64,000 nt of DNA. Origin: Portulaca oleracea (Eukaryota; Streptophyta; Magnoliopsida; Caryophyllales; Portulacaceae). The notes beneath the pieces were generated by a model. That model did not search any database. It had not been told where the DNA came from and saw only the letters and a list, made by a program, of their open reading frames with translations. Numbering within the stretch: position 1 is the first letter of the stretch; every line of letters starts with the position of its first letter. The position numbers and the translations under genes were made by a program. Positions 20,437-32,393 of this stretch are shown one piece after another. Location of the stretch: contig CM055886.1 of NCBI GenBank assembly GCA_029582165.1, forward strand, positions 21,514,669 through 21,578,668. The letters run 5' to 3'.

Positions 20437-23400
20437 CTAGCTACAAGTTCTGAAGTTGGCAAAGAGTGATGGGCGCTGAAATGACCTAGGAGGAAACCTG
20501 AGGTCTTCCCAATCTTTGTCATCCACCTTCGAGAAGTAATGATCCACCATACTATATGTCACTAAATCCAACCTCGAAGGCTCCCACTGGAACAACAAAA
20601 ACGATACACAAGTTACTAAATTATAGGATATTCAAATCAAGTGACACTCAATGATCATTATGTGTTGAGTAATGAAAACACAGTACACCTACCTTTGGGT
20701 TCTTATCTTTGTCAATCAGTATTGCCCGGGTACCCTGCAATTTGAAGGCACTAAGCTAAATATTACTATGGACAATGATACACATCTTGCCTTAAGAGTA
20801 TAATGCTTATTTTCTCTAATAACCATCTTGAATTGTTTATATTTCACATGTTATTACCTTATAATAATATTTTCTCTAATAATTATGTATATTTATCAAC
20901 TACAAGAGTATAATGCTTATTTGCTAGGTCAAAAAAAAATATAAATAATAGCGAATTTTATCATAGTAAAAAAATGCACATTTTATGCATAGTTTTATAT
21001 TTATAAAAAATATAAATAAGTAAATATTTTTATATTGTTTATAGATTACAATAATGATTAAAATATACTTACGTTTAATTTTATGAGTTATTTAGGTGAG
21101 ATGCAAGATGGTTAAGAACCATCTTGCAGCAAGATGTTTATCATTTTGCTATTACTATATTTGTCCCATAATATTTGTAACTGTCATTAACTTTTTATGT
21201 CCTTTAATATCTGTTACATTATGATCCCAAGGAAATTTTTTAGCTAATTAATTCATTACTTCTCTTTCTACATTATTTCTGTAGAAACTGTGATGTCCTC
21301 GGCAACATTAGAACCGAGGACATCCAACATGCCCAAAAGATTTTGTTTGAAAGAACAAATAAGGGAAGTATCCAGAAAATCTTCTCACTGTATATCATAA
21401 TATTATCTGAAATTATATATGCTAATCCGAATATATGTCTTCGCAGATTGTTCCTTGTTGAGCAAAGATTGAAATTTCCAAAGAAGCAAAGATAGAAGAT
21501 CAAAGTGAATATGGAAAGGATCAAAGATCAATTAAGAAAGGAAAGAATCAAGATGAGACTGTTGTTGATTGAAGACCTCGACTATAAATACCTCCAACAG
21601 CTTCTTGTGCAAATTGACTTCGAGTGTAGGAAATCTCATGAGGTTTCTAAGTGTAGCTAATGAGTCCTTGGTGAGTTATATAGCCATTAAGGTACTTCTG
21701 GTGAGGTGTAACTAAGGTTCTTGGTGAGTTATGTAGCCAAATATGTTGGTGAGGTCTTTTGTAGCAGAGCCTTGAAGCACTAAGGCTTTGTGAGTTTGAC
21801 ATCCATTGTAATCCATCATGTTCTTCTCTACCTCGTCTGTGAGGCCCCTCCTCTCTGCCTCATCTGTGAGGCCCCTCATCACAAGCCTCGTCGGTGAGGC
21901 CCCTTCTCTCTGTCTCATCTGTGAGGCCCCTCATCACAAGCCTCGTCTGTGATGCCCCTCAAAAGAAACTGAATCTCAGTTTCTGTCCTTGTAAACAGTC
22001 ATCAAGGACCTCACTGTCCTGATTCTGTTGAGTTCTCTAACTCCCTCTATTTCTATTGTACCTCAAGCTTATCTAATAAAGAAGTATTATTCAGTTCAAT
22101 CAAGTGTTATTAATGTCATTGTGTTTATAAGTGCAGAACTCTATAACGAACCTATAACCCCCCTTAAGGGTTCTTTCAATTTCTTTTAATTTTTTAAGAT
22201 ATATAAGCATTAAATGGATTGCTTTTACAAATATCATTAATTTTGTTTGTTCTTTAGTGCTCCAAAAGTTGCATATTTTCTAACTTTTTAACAAAAGGGC
22301 AACTAATTAATATTAGATCATGGAGGCAGTAATATGCCATGCAGTAAAAGGATTGAGTATTGAAGAGATAAATGAGTTGGATGGTTTTGGACCTCAAAGA
22401 TATCTCTACTGAATTCTGCTCTGACAACATGGCAAATTATTCTTTACTCACGAACAAGACATTGATCGATTGCTTGAGATCTGCCTTCTCTAATCTGACA
22501 AGATATAATAACGTACACAATGGGAAATTAAGGAGGCATATATCATTGTATATTAATCTCTTAATAATTTTAGGTTTATGCCAATTGTAACTTGATTAAT
22601 GAGAACCACACGTACCGATCTAAGACAAATCTTCAAACTTATTGGAGACGCCTTTTTCAAGGAACGTATTGCCACAAAAATCCACTTCTTATTCTTAGCA
22701 TATTCATTCTCCTATGACACACAAACATCATAATTTGTTATAAAATTGGACACTATATATAGGACTAACTGTCGATCATCATTTAATTTAAGATTAACAC
22801 TTTCAAAGTGGCTTACAAGAGAGGATATAATTTCTTCAACTGTTTTGCAAGAAAAGCACTTATTGATGATGTGCAACATGCATATATAATGGGAATACGT
22901 TGGTAATTTGTTTTCCACCATACTTGATGGACACCAAAAGATGACGATGTGCTAGTTTTTTTTAAAAAAAAAGAGAAAATATGGTAAACCCGAAAATGAT
23001 CAAGAAAAGCATGGATTTCACTGTGACATATAAAATCAATGAAAAACACTATAACAAAATAGTAACTGCAAGCTAGAATTTTACTGATGATAAACACTAT
23101 TTTTCTTTATAGCTGGTTGCTGAGCGAATCTAACAATAGTCTGAGAAATATCAGTTGCACCAGTTACAAGTGTCTTGATGAGTTCCTCTTCTAGTTGCTC
23201 CAATTTCTGTGCATTCAAGATTTTGAAAATTAGAGCTATGTACTTGGAAAGTTTAGCTAGTTTGGGTAGCAAAATGTGCTTCAGAGTACATAAACCAAAC
23301 AACAATTGTTGTAGCTGAGTGAAAATGTACCGAAGAGGGAACGAAATAGGTAGCAAGACCACATGCAAGCATTTCAGCACCATCCAGTCTAACACCAGTT

Positions 23401-23696
23401 AGACCAAGGTATTCCCATGCATACATGTAATGTATACATATTTACCACATGAGTACCTAGAGAAATGCTTGTAATTAAGTTTGAATGTTTGATATTAATT
23501 TAGTCGTGCATATGTACGTATCTTATATCTTTTTAGCCATAAATAAAATTAAAATATATTACTGAATTGAGTATTTGCATATCAATAGTTCGGGTAGAAC
23601 ATATGTGATTACCAAAGTAGACAGGAAGCCTTGAAAAGAAATATGAAGAACCCACATCTGTAAAGAGCCACAAGCTGTTTCAGGCATTGCGAAGAC
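20437..23696 (-). pseudogene. 3-hydroxyisobutyryl-CoA hydrolase (CHY1-like) pseudogene, 3' part
   Basis: Minus-strand exons in order: 23696-23613 (VFAMPETA, then after a one-base loss GLFTDVGSSYF.SRLPVYFG), 23415-23331 (EYLGLTGVRLDGAEMLACGL), 23206-23085 (KLEQLEEELIKTLV...SVYH), about 22871-22817 (INKCFSCKTVEEIISSL), 22708-22616 (NEYAKNKKW...LKKASPISLKICLRS), 22494-22393 (IREGRSQAIDQCLVRE, stop, RIICHVVRAEFSRDIFE), 20734-20693 (GTRAILIDKDKNPK) and 20586-20437 (WEPSRLDLVTYSMVDHYFSK...WEDLRFPPRS to a TAG). Most joins have GT/AG sites in phase. The order matches plant CHY1, which hydrolyses 3-hydroxyisobutyryl-CoA in valine breakdown. It is broken by a frameshift, a TAA at 22444-22446 and degraded acceptors. 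The 5' exons are absent; a Copia element begins 58 bp upstream. No SKL/AKL-type tail is present. Confidence 0.8.
21280..22178 (+). mobile_element. Solo LTR, TSD ATTTC, with internal minisatellite
   Basis: An 899-bp unit from TGTAGAAACTGTGATG to GGGTTCTTTCA, flanked by ATTTC on both sides (21275-21279 and 22179-22183). No second LTR or interior is present, so it is a solo LTR left by recombination. It lies in an intron of the CHY1-like pseudogene. At about 21826-21960 it holds about six copies of a ~20-bp unit of the type CTCATCTGTGAGGCCCCTC. It is related to the LTR at 37156-38036 and shares motifs (GTAGCCA, CTAAGG..TGTGAGTTTG, TAATCCATCA) with the LTRs at 15983 and 17292. Confidence 0.85.
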
Positions 23697-23754
23697 CTAT
23701 ACAAAGTCCATGTAAGTGACCCACATGAGCTACGACTAAGAATGAACCATAGGG

Positions 23755-24316
23755 TGTTGAATAGTTAGTAAAAGTTAATAAGGAAATAAATGTATTGGTT
23801 CTATCAATTGTTCTACATGGATAGAATAGTATTGTCTCTAGCTCCTAGAGAATATAAATAGGTTTCCTATTTATGGTCCCATATTAACAAAATAAAATAA
23901 CCTATAACTCTTTATAAGTTAAAGAGTCATAAGGGTTTATAAATAAATAAACTATGGCCTAGGCTGTAGGGTACTAAAGGCACTTTTGGTGCTTATTAAG
24001 TGCACTTGGCACATGAGCTCAGAGCCTTAGGAGCCAGACAACATAATCACATTTATTTATAATTATTATTTTCTTTTTAAACAGTTGAATACAGTTGGAT
24101 GGAATTAACTGTCAACTGTCAATTCTACCCAACTGCATTGCATGTGTTGCCATCCTTATCCAAACAGAAGATCATCATGGGAATTGATTATATATATGGT
24201 AATCCAGGAAACTTTGTTGTATCCTGGAGACACGAATTTGCATTAGGACAAATCTTGTCTTAAAGATAGTGATCTGATCATGCCTCAAAGCCTTAATCAA
24301 TCCCAGTTTACTAACA
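23755..24316 (+). repeat. 5' LTR of the Copia element
   Basis: Starts TGTTGAATAG, ends CTAACA. It is 562 bp against 643 bp for the 3' copy, which carries an extra CACATGCACATGCGCACGTG-like stretch at about 36235-36300. Confidence 0.85.
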
Positions 24317-24339
24317 ATTTTAAGACAAGATTATCAAGG

Positions 24340-25060
24340 TCTCGTAAGGTTTGACAAATTAGATGGCACAAACTTCATGTGATGGAAGGACAAGATCCTG
24401 TTCTTGTTTATAGCATTGAAGATTGCATATGTCCTGGATGCAAACTTGAAGGATCTTCCGAATTCATCAAAGGAGGATCTAGCGAAAATTGATCCTGTAG
24501 AGGTTCAAAGATTAAATAAAGCAAAGAAGAAACGTGAGGATGATGCAAACCATATCTGCACGCCTGTACCAGTTGTATGTTTCATGGAAGTCACCAAAGG
24601 ATATAGGAAATCCCTCAAAGAAAAGTACAACACAGAAAGACAAAGGTACTGACAAATTTCTTATGATGAAGTACTTTGATTTTCAGATGTCAAAGGATAT
24701 ACCTATTCCGGACCAAGTGCATGAGTTCCAGGTTCTTGTCAATAGACTTCATGATTTTCAAGCCACGATATCCGAGTCACTTCAAGTGGAGGCGATTATT
24801 TGTTGAAAAATACTCAAACATCTCAGGATTGAGGAGGAAAATCAGAAAAGAGATGTTGTGTATTAGCAAACAGTTCAAAGGTTAATGTTGTGACTGAAGA
24901 AAACTCTAAGACAAAGAAAGACAAGTACCTTAAGGAAAAGAAAGACAAGTCTAGTTTCAAAGATAAGGGTACCAAGAAGCAGAATAGTCACTGTACGTTA
25001 TTATTGTAAGGGCAAGGGACATTACATTAAGGATTGCAAAAAAAAATGAAGGCTGATTTG
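24340..25060 (+). pseudogene. Copia gag remnant with degenerate zinc knuckle
   Basis: Frames read KILFLFIALKIAYVLDANLK and later the zinc-knuckle remnant YYCKGKGHYIKDCKK (about 25000-25050), in which the first cysteine of the CCHC box is missing. Gag would form the virus-like particle. At least two frame changes lie within it. Confidence 0.75.
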
Positions 25061-25179
25061 GCAGCCAAGAATGGAGATTCTTCCAAGGCCAACATGATAG
25101 AGGAGAACATGAAGGACTTGATTGCCATGGCATTTAATCTTTATTTAAATATGATTACTGAGATACATATGGCAATTGT

Positions 25180-26430
25180 TGGCAAGCCTTCTGGTTGGTG
25201 GTATGATACAAGTGCCTCTATTCATGTTTGTTATAATATGTCACAATTTAAAGCCTATGAGGTTGTTGCAAATCGTGAGGTACTCATGTAGAACAGCACT
25301 CCGGCCAAGGTCCTTGGACTAGGAATGGTAGAGTTGAACTTCACGTCAGGGAAGAAACTCATGTTGATGAATGTCTTTCATGTTCCAGACATGAGGAAGA
25401 ATTAAGTTTCTGGCAACATTTTATGTAAGAAGGGATTTACAATTGTAATTGGTTCAAGTTAGATTGTTATTTCTAAGAACACTATGTTTGTTGCCAAGGG
25501 CTATGATTGTGAGGGTATGTTTAAACTAAGTTTGGATGAAATAAATGAAGTTCCTAGTTCTACTTATATTGTTGATTCCTGTTCTTTTTGGCATGCTAGG
25601 TTAAGTCATTTAAATTTCAATTCATTGAAGTTTATGGTTAAGGATGAATATTTCTCTTGTAAAACAGATGTAAATGATTCAAAGTGTGAAATCTATATTA
25701 AGGCTAAAATCACTAAGAAACCATTCCCTAAGGTAGTGAGAAATACACGGGTTGTAGACTTAGTTCATTTTGACATTTGTGAAATGAATGGAATGTTAAC
25801 CAGAAATGGCAAAAGATATTTTATCACATTCATTGATGATAGTTCAAGATATACTTATGTATATTTATTACGAACTAAGGATGAAACTTTTGACAAGTTC
25901 AAACGCTACAATATTGAAGTTAAGAATCAAAAGGAAAAGAGAATTAAAATTCTAAGGAGTGATAAGGGATGCTGAGGAGTATTTTTTTCCAATTGAATTT
26001 GACAACTTCTATGAGAACCATGGTATCATTAATAAAAAATCAGCCCCTAGAACACCTCAATAAAATGGCCTTGCAGAAAGAAAAAATTAGAATTTATGTA
26101 ATATGGTTAATGCCATGATATTAAATGCTCATTTGCCAATAAATTTGTGGGGAGAGGCACTCTTAACTGCGTGTCATGTCCATAATCGAATTCCTTCCAA
26201 GAAAACAAAGGCATCTCCATATGAAATAGGGAAAGGAAGAAAGCCTAACTTTAAATACTTCAAAGTATGGGGGGTATTGCCTATCATATAGTCCCTGATC
26301 AAAAGAGGACCAAGTTAGGCCCAAGGAAAATTAAGAGTATTTTTGTAGGTTATGCTGAAAATTCCAAAGCATATAGGTTGTTTGACTTACAATATAATGT
26401 GATAGTAGAGACTAGAGATGTAGAATTTTT
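25180..26430 (+). pseudogene. Copia protease and integrase remnants
   Basis: The protease segment WWYDTSASIHVCYN (about 25196) keeps the catalytic Asp-Thr but has Ser-Ala-Ser in place of Gly-Ala-Ser. Integrase follows with its HHCC zinc-binding start (FWHARLSHLNF...SKCEIYIKAK), a core aspartate region (HFDICEMNGM, FITFIDDSSRYTYVYLL) and LRSDKGC. A frame break and a stop come before ...GLAERKN-like residues at about 26070; NLWGEALLTACHVHNRIP (26139) and the C-terminal part follow. Confidence 0.8.
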
Positions 26431-26442
26431 GAAAATTCTTTT

Positions 26443-27633
26443 ATGAAATATGTTGCATCTCAACCAACATATATAATTGGAAACTCTACTGATACACCAT
26501 TAGAAAGTGTTATTTATGGTTTAAAAGATAAAAGGAATGAACTTGATTCAAATATAGAACCAAGAAGAAGCCAAAGTGCTAGAAAGGCTAGAGATTTTAG
26601 ACGAGGATTTGTTTCATCCATATCAATTGTTTTTCTAGTAGAAGGTAGTAGGTTAGAAGTATTAGATCAAATACCCATTGTACTAAATGTTGATGATGAC
26701 CCTAAAATATTTAATGAAGTTAAGGCATCTAGAGACTCTGCATTATGGAAGGAGGCGATAAATTATGAAATGGATTCAATATTGTCCAACAATACTTGGA
26801 TCCTAGTGGACTTACCTCCAGGTTCAAAGCCAATAAGATGTAAACGGGTATTCAGGAGGAAATACAACACTGACGGTTCTCTACAAATCTTTAAGGCTAG
26901 ACTAGTAGCTAAAGGTTTTACTCAAAAGGAAGGCATCGATTACTTTGATACCTATGCTCCTGTAGCTAGATTACATCCATTAGGTTTTTGTTTGCATTAG
27001 CTTCAATTTTTAAGCTACATGTAAATCAAAAGGATGTAAAAACAACCTTTCTAAATGGAGATTTAGAAGAGGAGATTTATATGGAGCAACCTGAGGGCTT
27101 CATATTACCAGGAAATGAAAGAAGGTGTGTAAATCGGTTAAATCTTTGTATGTGGATTGAAATAAGCACCCAAACAGTAGCATGAAAAGTTTGATATTGC
27201 ACATCTTTCAAATGGTTTTCTACATAATAACTCGGATAAATGTATTTATTCAAAGTTTACAGACTCTTATGGAGTCATCATATATCTCTATGTTGATGAC
27301 ATGCTCATATTTGGAACCAGTTTACATGGAATAAATGAAACTAATAAGTATCGCACTTCTCAATTTAAGATGCAAGATCCTAATGAAGTTGACCCTATCT
27401 TAGGCATAAAGGTTAAAAAGCACACTGAAGGTTTTGCATTGAGTCAATCTCATTATATTGAGAAATTGTTGACTAAGTTCAAACACCTCAATATAAAGGA
27501 TGCCAAAACTCCCTATGATCCAAATGTTCAATTAGTGGAGAACATAGGAAGGGTGGTTGCACAGTTGGAGTATGCTAGTGTTATAGGGAGTCTTATATAT
27601 GCAATGCAATGTACTAGGTCAGACATTCCATTT
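26443..27633 (+). pseudogene. Copia reverse transcriptase, 5' part
   Basis: Contains ALWKEAINYEMDSILSNNTW, YFDTYAPVARLHPLGF (degenerate), HVNQKDVKTTFLNGDLEEEI, LYVDDMLIFGTS with the catalytic YVDD at about 27291, and VIGSLIYAMQCTRSDIPFAV, where the nested Gypsy element interrupts it. The frame is broken near 27000 and 27185. Confidence 0.85.
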
Positions 27634-27638
27634 GCTGT

Positions 27639-28892
27639 TGTTCGGTCTCATTTCGAGCTGAATTAATACCGTTAACAAAGGATTTTGATTGTTTTAGACC
27701 CCTAATTATGAGTAAATTATGGTGAGTTTGTGTTTTTGTAGGTTAAATCAAAGATTTAAGGAAAAGGGAGACAAAAGAGGCAAAAACAACCCAACTCCAG
27801 ACATGTAGCGCCCGCTACACCGGACGTCGCACCCGCGACACAGGGGTATCTCCCGCGATACACCTGGTAACATCCGCGACGACGATAAACAATTCTTTGG
27901 AAAGAACGTAGCACCCACTACACAAGGCGCAGCGCCCACGACAAATTGGGCAGAAAGACGTCGCTCCCGCGAACTGTTTGGTGATGCCCGCGAAGACCTG
28001 ATCAACGAAAAATTCTGAGCAACGTCACGCCCGCGAAAATCCTGTGATATCCACGACGAAGGAGACAGGAGGACGTTGCGCCCGCGATAGTACTGGTGGC
28101 ACCCGCGATGACCAAGGATTTTCGAAAATAAAAAAAAGCCTAGTGGCTGCTTAGGGTTTTGAAAGATATATTTTATTTTTCTTTTCTAATCTTCCTATAT
28201 AAAGACTATATTACATAATTAGAGGGATGTCTTAGTTTAGTTTTAGTTTAGTTTAGAATGGTTCATTAGTTTTAGTTTTATTTAGTTTTCTCTCAATTCC
28301 TTGATTGTAATTTACTCTTCTAAGTTTCAATTCAATTCAAGTTTTTCAATTCTCATTTCTTTCTCACTTTTATTCATTTTGCTCTGCTATTTTGATTTCA
28401 TCAGTATTAGTTCACAAATCCAAGTTTTAGTGAACATGAGGATTAAGGTTCCTCGAATTCTTCCTTCAGGTAATGATTCAAGCAGTCTTAGTAATCTAAA
28501 TCACACCTTTCTTGTTTGTTCGAGTGAAAGATTCGTGATATAAAAATTCAAGATTCAAGATTCAAGATTAGAGTAAAGATCAAACTTTGATGTTAATGTT
28601 TTCATTCTTAATTTCAGTAATTGGTTCAGTTTTTACATGCATCGTTATTAATTGCTTTTAATTGCTTTCTTAGTTAGAAATTTACTTTCTTGTTAAATTA
28701 GGTTTAGTTCCTTTGAATTCATGTTTCTTGATTATTGTTATTCTGAATTCATAATTAGTTTAGTTTAATTACTTTTTATTATTTATTGTTTTTTGTGATT
28801 GAAACCTTACCAAACCAATTTCCTATTAACCTGATATCATCCCTGTGGATTCGACAATCCTATTCTTAAAGCCCGAATATATACCATTGAAA
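27639..28892 (+). repeat. 5' LTR of the Gypsy-type element, with CGC-word array
   Basis: At about 27800-28115 the LTR carries a dozen or more imperfect copies of a GTCGCACCCGCGAC-like word, spaced irregularly and partly palindromic, in otherwise AT-rich sequence. The 3' LTR has the same array at about 32555-32875 with many single-base differences. Confidence 0.85.
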
Positions 28893-28894
28893 AA

Positions 28895-28912
28895 TGGCGT
28901 CGTTGCCGGGGA
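28895..28912 (+). other. Primer binding site, Athila/Tat type
   Basis: TGGCGTCGTTGCCGGGGA, one mismatch from the consensus of this group, directly after the 5' LTR. Confidence 0.8.
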
Positions 28913-29257
28913 TGGCGTTATTTGGTAGATTAGGATATTGGTTTTGTAAATAGTTTATTGCTTTCGTAGTTGTAATTTAATTTCGAAAAAAAGATGTGAA
29001 CAAAAAAATTGAAAAACAAATAAAAAAAGAGTTATGACTGATGTCCATTTTCCACAATTTGAGCAAGAAATATTTTGAAGAAATTTTGCTAGATTACAGG
29101 ATTATCGTGCTCAATGTGAATTATATTGTATCTCAAATGATACATTAGATATTTTGAGAATTGTGCATAAGGGTGTGAATTATAAACCCGAAATCTCTTA
29201 GAATACTATGGGTTTTCTTATTTAGGTGAAGATGGTGCATGGGAATTACTTGAGTGG

Positions 29258-29944
29258 TTGTCTAGGGATTCTTATGAATTTGAACAACAAAATGTTATTC
29301 CTAGTTTCCAACCTTCTTACTATACACCACCCTCTGAGACTTTGGCGATACCATATCATGAGTACCCCCAAAATCTGAATGGTCAATCTAGTGGTGGGGA
29401 GTATATGGAATATTTTTGTGAATCTTCTCAATGCCCCAATAGTGAGGTTCCTCCTCAATGTTTTGTATGTCAAGCTTGGGGTCATTTATTTGATATTTGC
29501 CCTGAATACCCTGCATTCAAAGCTTTTATGGATGGGTTTGATTCTACTAAACCTCAATCGAATAATACTTGTGTGTGTGCAATAGGGGATGAGTATGAAG
29601 GCCCAATGTTTATATTTACCGAACCCCCTCACCCTTCACCTGTTGAAAGTAGGAAAGAATCATGTGACACTGAGTTTGATCAGGTTAGAGAGCCCACTAG
29701 TGAGAAGACACTTAAGGATGAGACACCATTGATAGAGAAGGACTCCACAAGTAGTGAATTAGTGTGTGATAATGTCGTGCTCCATGAGAATACTCTTAAT
29801 GAATCATTAGTCACACCTTTGTCCATACCATCATGTGAGGAGAGGATTGAATGTTCTGATGTTAATTCTGATACATCTTTTATAGATGAGGAGTCTAGTG
29901 CTAGTTCATTGGCCTATCTTGTTGATCTACACGCTCAATCTTGA
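29258..29944 (+). CDS. Short frame with one zinc-knuckle-like motif, Gypsy interior
   Basis: A 228-codon frame with a single cysteine motif CFVCQAWGHLFDIC (C-x2-C-x4-H-x4-C) at about residue 68, as in retroviral-type nucleocapsids, followed by an acidic, serine- and threonine-rich tail. The position after the primer binding site suggests a shrunken gag-like product. It probably began further upstream in frame (about 29100) and lost its start. No protease or polymerase follows. Whether it is expressed is unknown. Confidence 0.5.
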   Translation: MSRDSYEFEQQNVIPSFQPSYYTPPSETLAIPYHEYPQNLNGQSSGGEYMEYFCESSQCPNSEVPPQCFVCQAWGHLFDICPEYPAFKAFMDGFDSTKPQSNNTCVCAIGDEYEGPMFIFTEPPHPSPVESRKESCDTEFDQVREPTSEKTLKDETPLIEKDSTSSELVCDNVVLHENTLNESLVTPLSIPSCEERIECSDVNSDTSFIDEESSASSLAYLVDLHAQS

Positions 29945-30027
29945 TGTGTGGATCAATTTGAGGATTCATCTATAATTACTCCTTTCCCCTCTCTTCCAAC
30001 TCAGTTCTTAATTTCCATGATGCATCT

Positions 30028-30366
30028 GTGTGTGAGTATGAGTCTTTCACGATGGATTATGACCCTGAACATTCCACTTTCACTTTCGACGATGTCTTGA
30101 ATGATGCACATTTGTCTTCTGATACTGATAGCTCTTCTGATGAGCCTGAAATTGATGAAGATGAAGATGTAACTTCTTGTAATGTTGAGAGTGTTGTCAT
30201 GTGGTCTAACCCTACTTTTTCCTTATCACCCACTGATGAATATGATGAATTGGATGTAAGTTGTGAATTGGAATCAGTATTTGATGAAAATTGTATTGAG
30301 GTTGAGTGCATTATACATTGTGTTCTAATGAAATTGAAATTGTCTCCCCACCTCCCCTTTATGTGA
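30028..30366 (+). pseudogene. Acidic frame continuing the Gypsy interior ORF
   Basis: Aspartate- and glutamate-rich frame (DTDSSSDEPEIDEDEDVTSC) following the zinc-knuckle frame after a stop and about 80 bp. It is probably the broken continuation of the same reading frame. No domain was recognised. Confidence 0.4.
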
Positions 30367-30549
30367 TTTGTTTTCCTACACTCATTTCTCATGAACCAGA
30401 GTTTATGAAGTTCTTAGGCCTTTTAGGAGGGTATAATTTCCTCACTGATTCCTATAGCACCTACCTAGAGGACTTGCCTAGGAAAATCAAGTTTGTGCAT
30501 TCATTCCATTACTTTGTGACTTTTCTAAGGCTTTTGATAAACTGTTGAG

Positions 30550-32393
30550 GGCACTAACGTTTGCTGATGTGCTATTGAGATTGTGCTCTTATGTTCACCA
30601 CTTGGAGATGCATGCTAGGATGTATGACCTGTTACTACGGGCATTGAATGGTGGCCGACATCTTGAGGTGAGATGGAGTGGCTGATGCTCCATAGGAGGT
30701 TTTATTTTTCTAAAGATATCATCGTTTGGGTATACTCAGTACCCAACCAGGTAATATCGTTCCTTTTTCTTTCTTTTACAGTTAGTGAGTAGTTTATTTT
30801 ATTTTTCTTTTTTTTTTCTTGGTGTGTTTCTTGATTTTCTTTTGGTGTGCTTGCTTATCTTTATTCCAATGAGGACATTGTAACTTTTTTGTGTGGGAGT
30901 GGGGGTAGCATGCATACCGGATTTTTATTTTTGTTTTTCATTTTCTTTTTGTGTGCTTTTTGCTTTTTATTTTTCTTTTGAGAAGTGTCACCTTATGCAC
31001 AATGAGGACATTGTAGAGTTTTTGTGTCGGAATGGGGTGGCACAAGAGCCCTACAGTTTTAGGGAGTGAAACAACTTTTAGTTATCAATGAAAGTAGGCG
31101 AAATTTTAAAAATTTTTCCAGCCAGAGGTAGTTTGTAAATATGGTCGTGTCGCTGATTACTAGAATAGTGCTATTGCTTAGTTAGGAATAGTTAGTGAAT
31201 ACTTGATAGGTTTAGGCTTGATTGTTGTTTTTCCTAAACTTAATAACTTTACCTGTATTTGCAACCGTGTGGTCTCCTTAGAAATTCACTTCTAGGCTAG
31301 TTAATGTGATAGTCTTGGTTTAGGAGGAAGGTTTTAGCTTCTTGAATATCGATGTTCTATAAATAAAGAAAAAAAACTAAAAAAATTGGAAAAAGAAAAA
31401 AATGTTACTACACCTACACAGGTTAGTATGAGTGGTGCGACAATCTTACCCCTTAAGCACATTGTTGCATATGGAGTAACCTGTATTGGGAGGGTAAACC
31501 CCATTTATGTGCCGTTCTTATTCCCGACAAATACTAACGCAAAATCTTTGAGAAAAAGAAAAGCTGAAAAATGTTGGTTCACCTGCATAGATCGGTATGA
31601 GTGGTGCGGCACTCATATCCCTTAAGCACCTTGTATGTGTATGGAAAGGATCTATGTAGGAAGAGTAGATCCCTTTCAGGAACGTTCAATTCTCAAAAAA
31701 CCCAGCACCAAAAAGATTAATGGTAATAAATATGGAACCTCTCTCTACGTAACCTGCGACCCTCACCAAGCCAAGGGCGACACAAAATAGAGAGGGGAAC
31801 CGCCAATAATTCATTAAATTTCAAGCATGGGTGTTTGAGTAGTTAATTCTAACCAATTGAACCTTAACTTAAACAAAAGCAAGTCGGAAACACTGCACTT
31901 GAGCATGAGGAACCCATCAAGCTTACACGTGAGTGAGGTGAAAAATGTGAAGTCTAGTAACAGTCTTGCCAGTTGCCTTGAAAGTGCTTGTTAGCTATTC
32001 TAAGTTGAGTGAATGCGCTGTTAGAGTAGTTAATTTCGTGACGGTGTGTGTGGACTTCCTTTTGTGCTGACCTTATCTTATTTTCGCCTCTTTATCTCAC
32101 AAATTGTTTCTCTTCCTTCGTTTTCTTTTCACCTTTCCTTTCTTTTCTTTCATTTTTCTTTTCTTTTCTTTTCCTTTCATTCTTTTTCTTTTCCTTTGCT
32201 TTTGTGGGTATAGCGTCTATAAACCCTCACCAGACCTTCCTCGTCTACTTGGGCTGCCAAGGAGTTTAAAGGGCTTGTTGCATATGCTAAATGTAACCGT
32301 GATTCCTACGAAAGTGAGTTAGGGTAGATGAGTTTTCTTTTTATTCTTTTGCTTTAGTTTGATCGGGGCGAGCAAACCCTTGTGTGACAGTGT
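30550..32393 (+). other. Non-coding Gypsy interior with repeats
   Basis: Purine-rich tract-like segments occur at about 30892 (GTGTGGGAGTGGGGGTAGC) and 31024 (GTGTCGGAATGGGGTGGC). A ~120-bp segment is repeated at about 31385-31510 and 31555-31675, sharing GGTATGAGTGGTGCG and CCCTTAAGCAC. A pyrimidine-rich stretch covers about 32095-32200. I see no gene. Confidence 0.6.
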
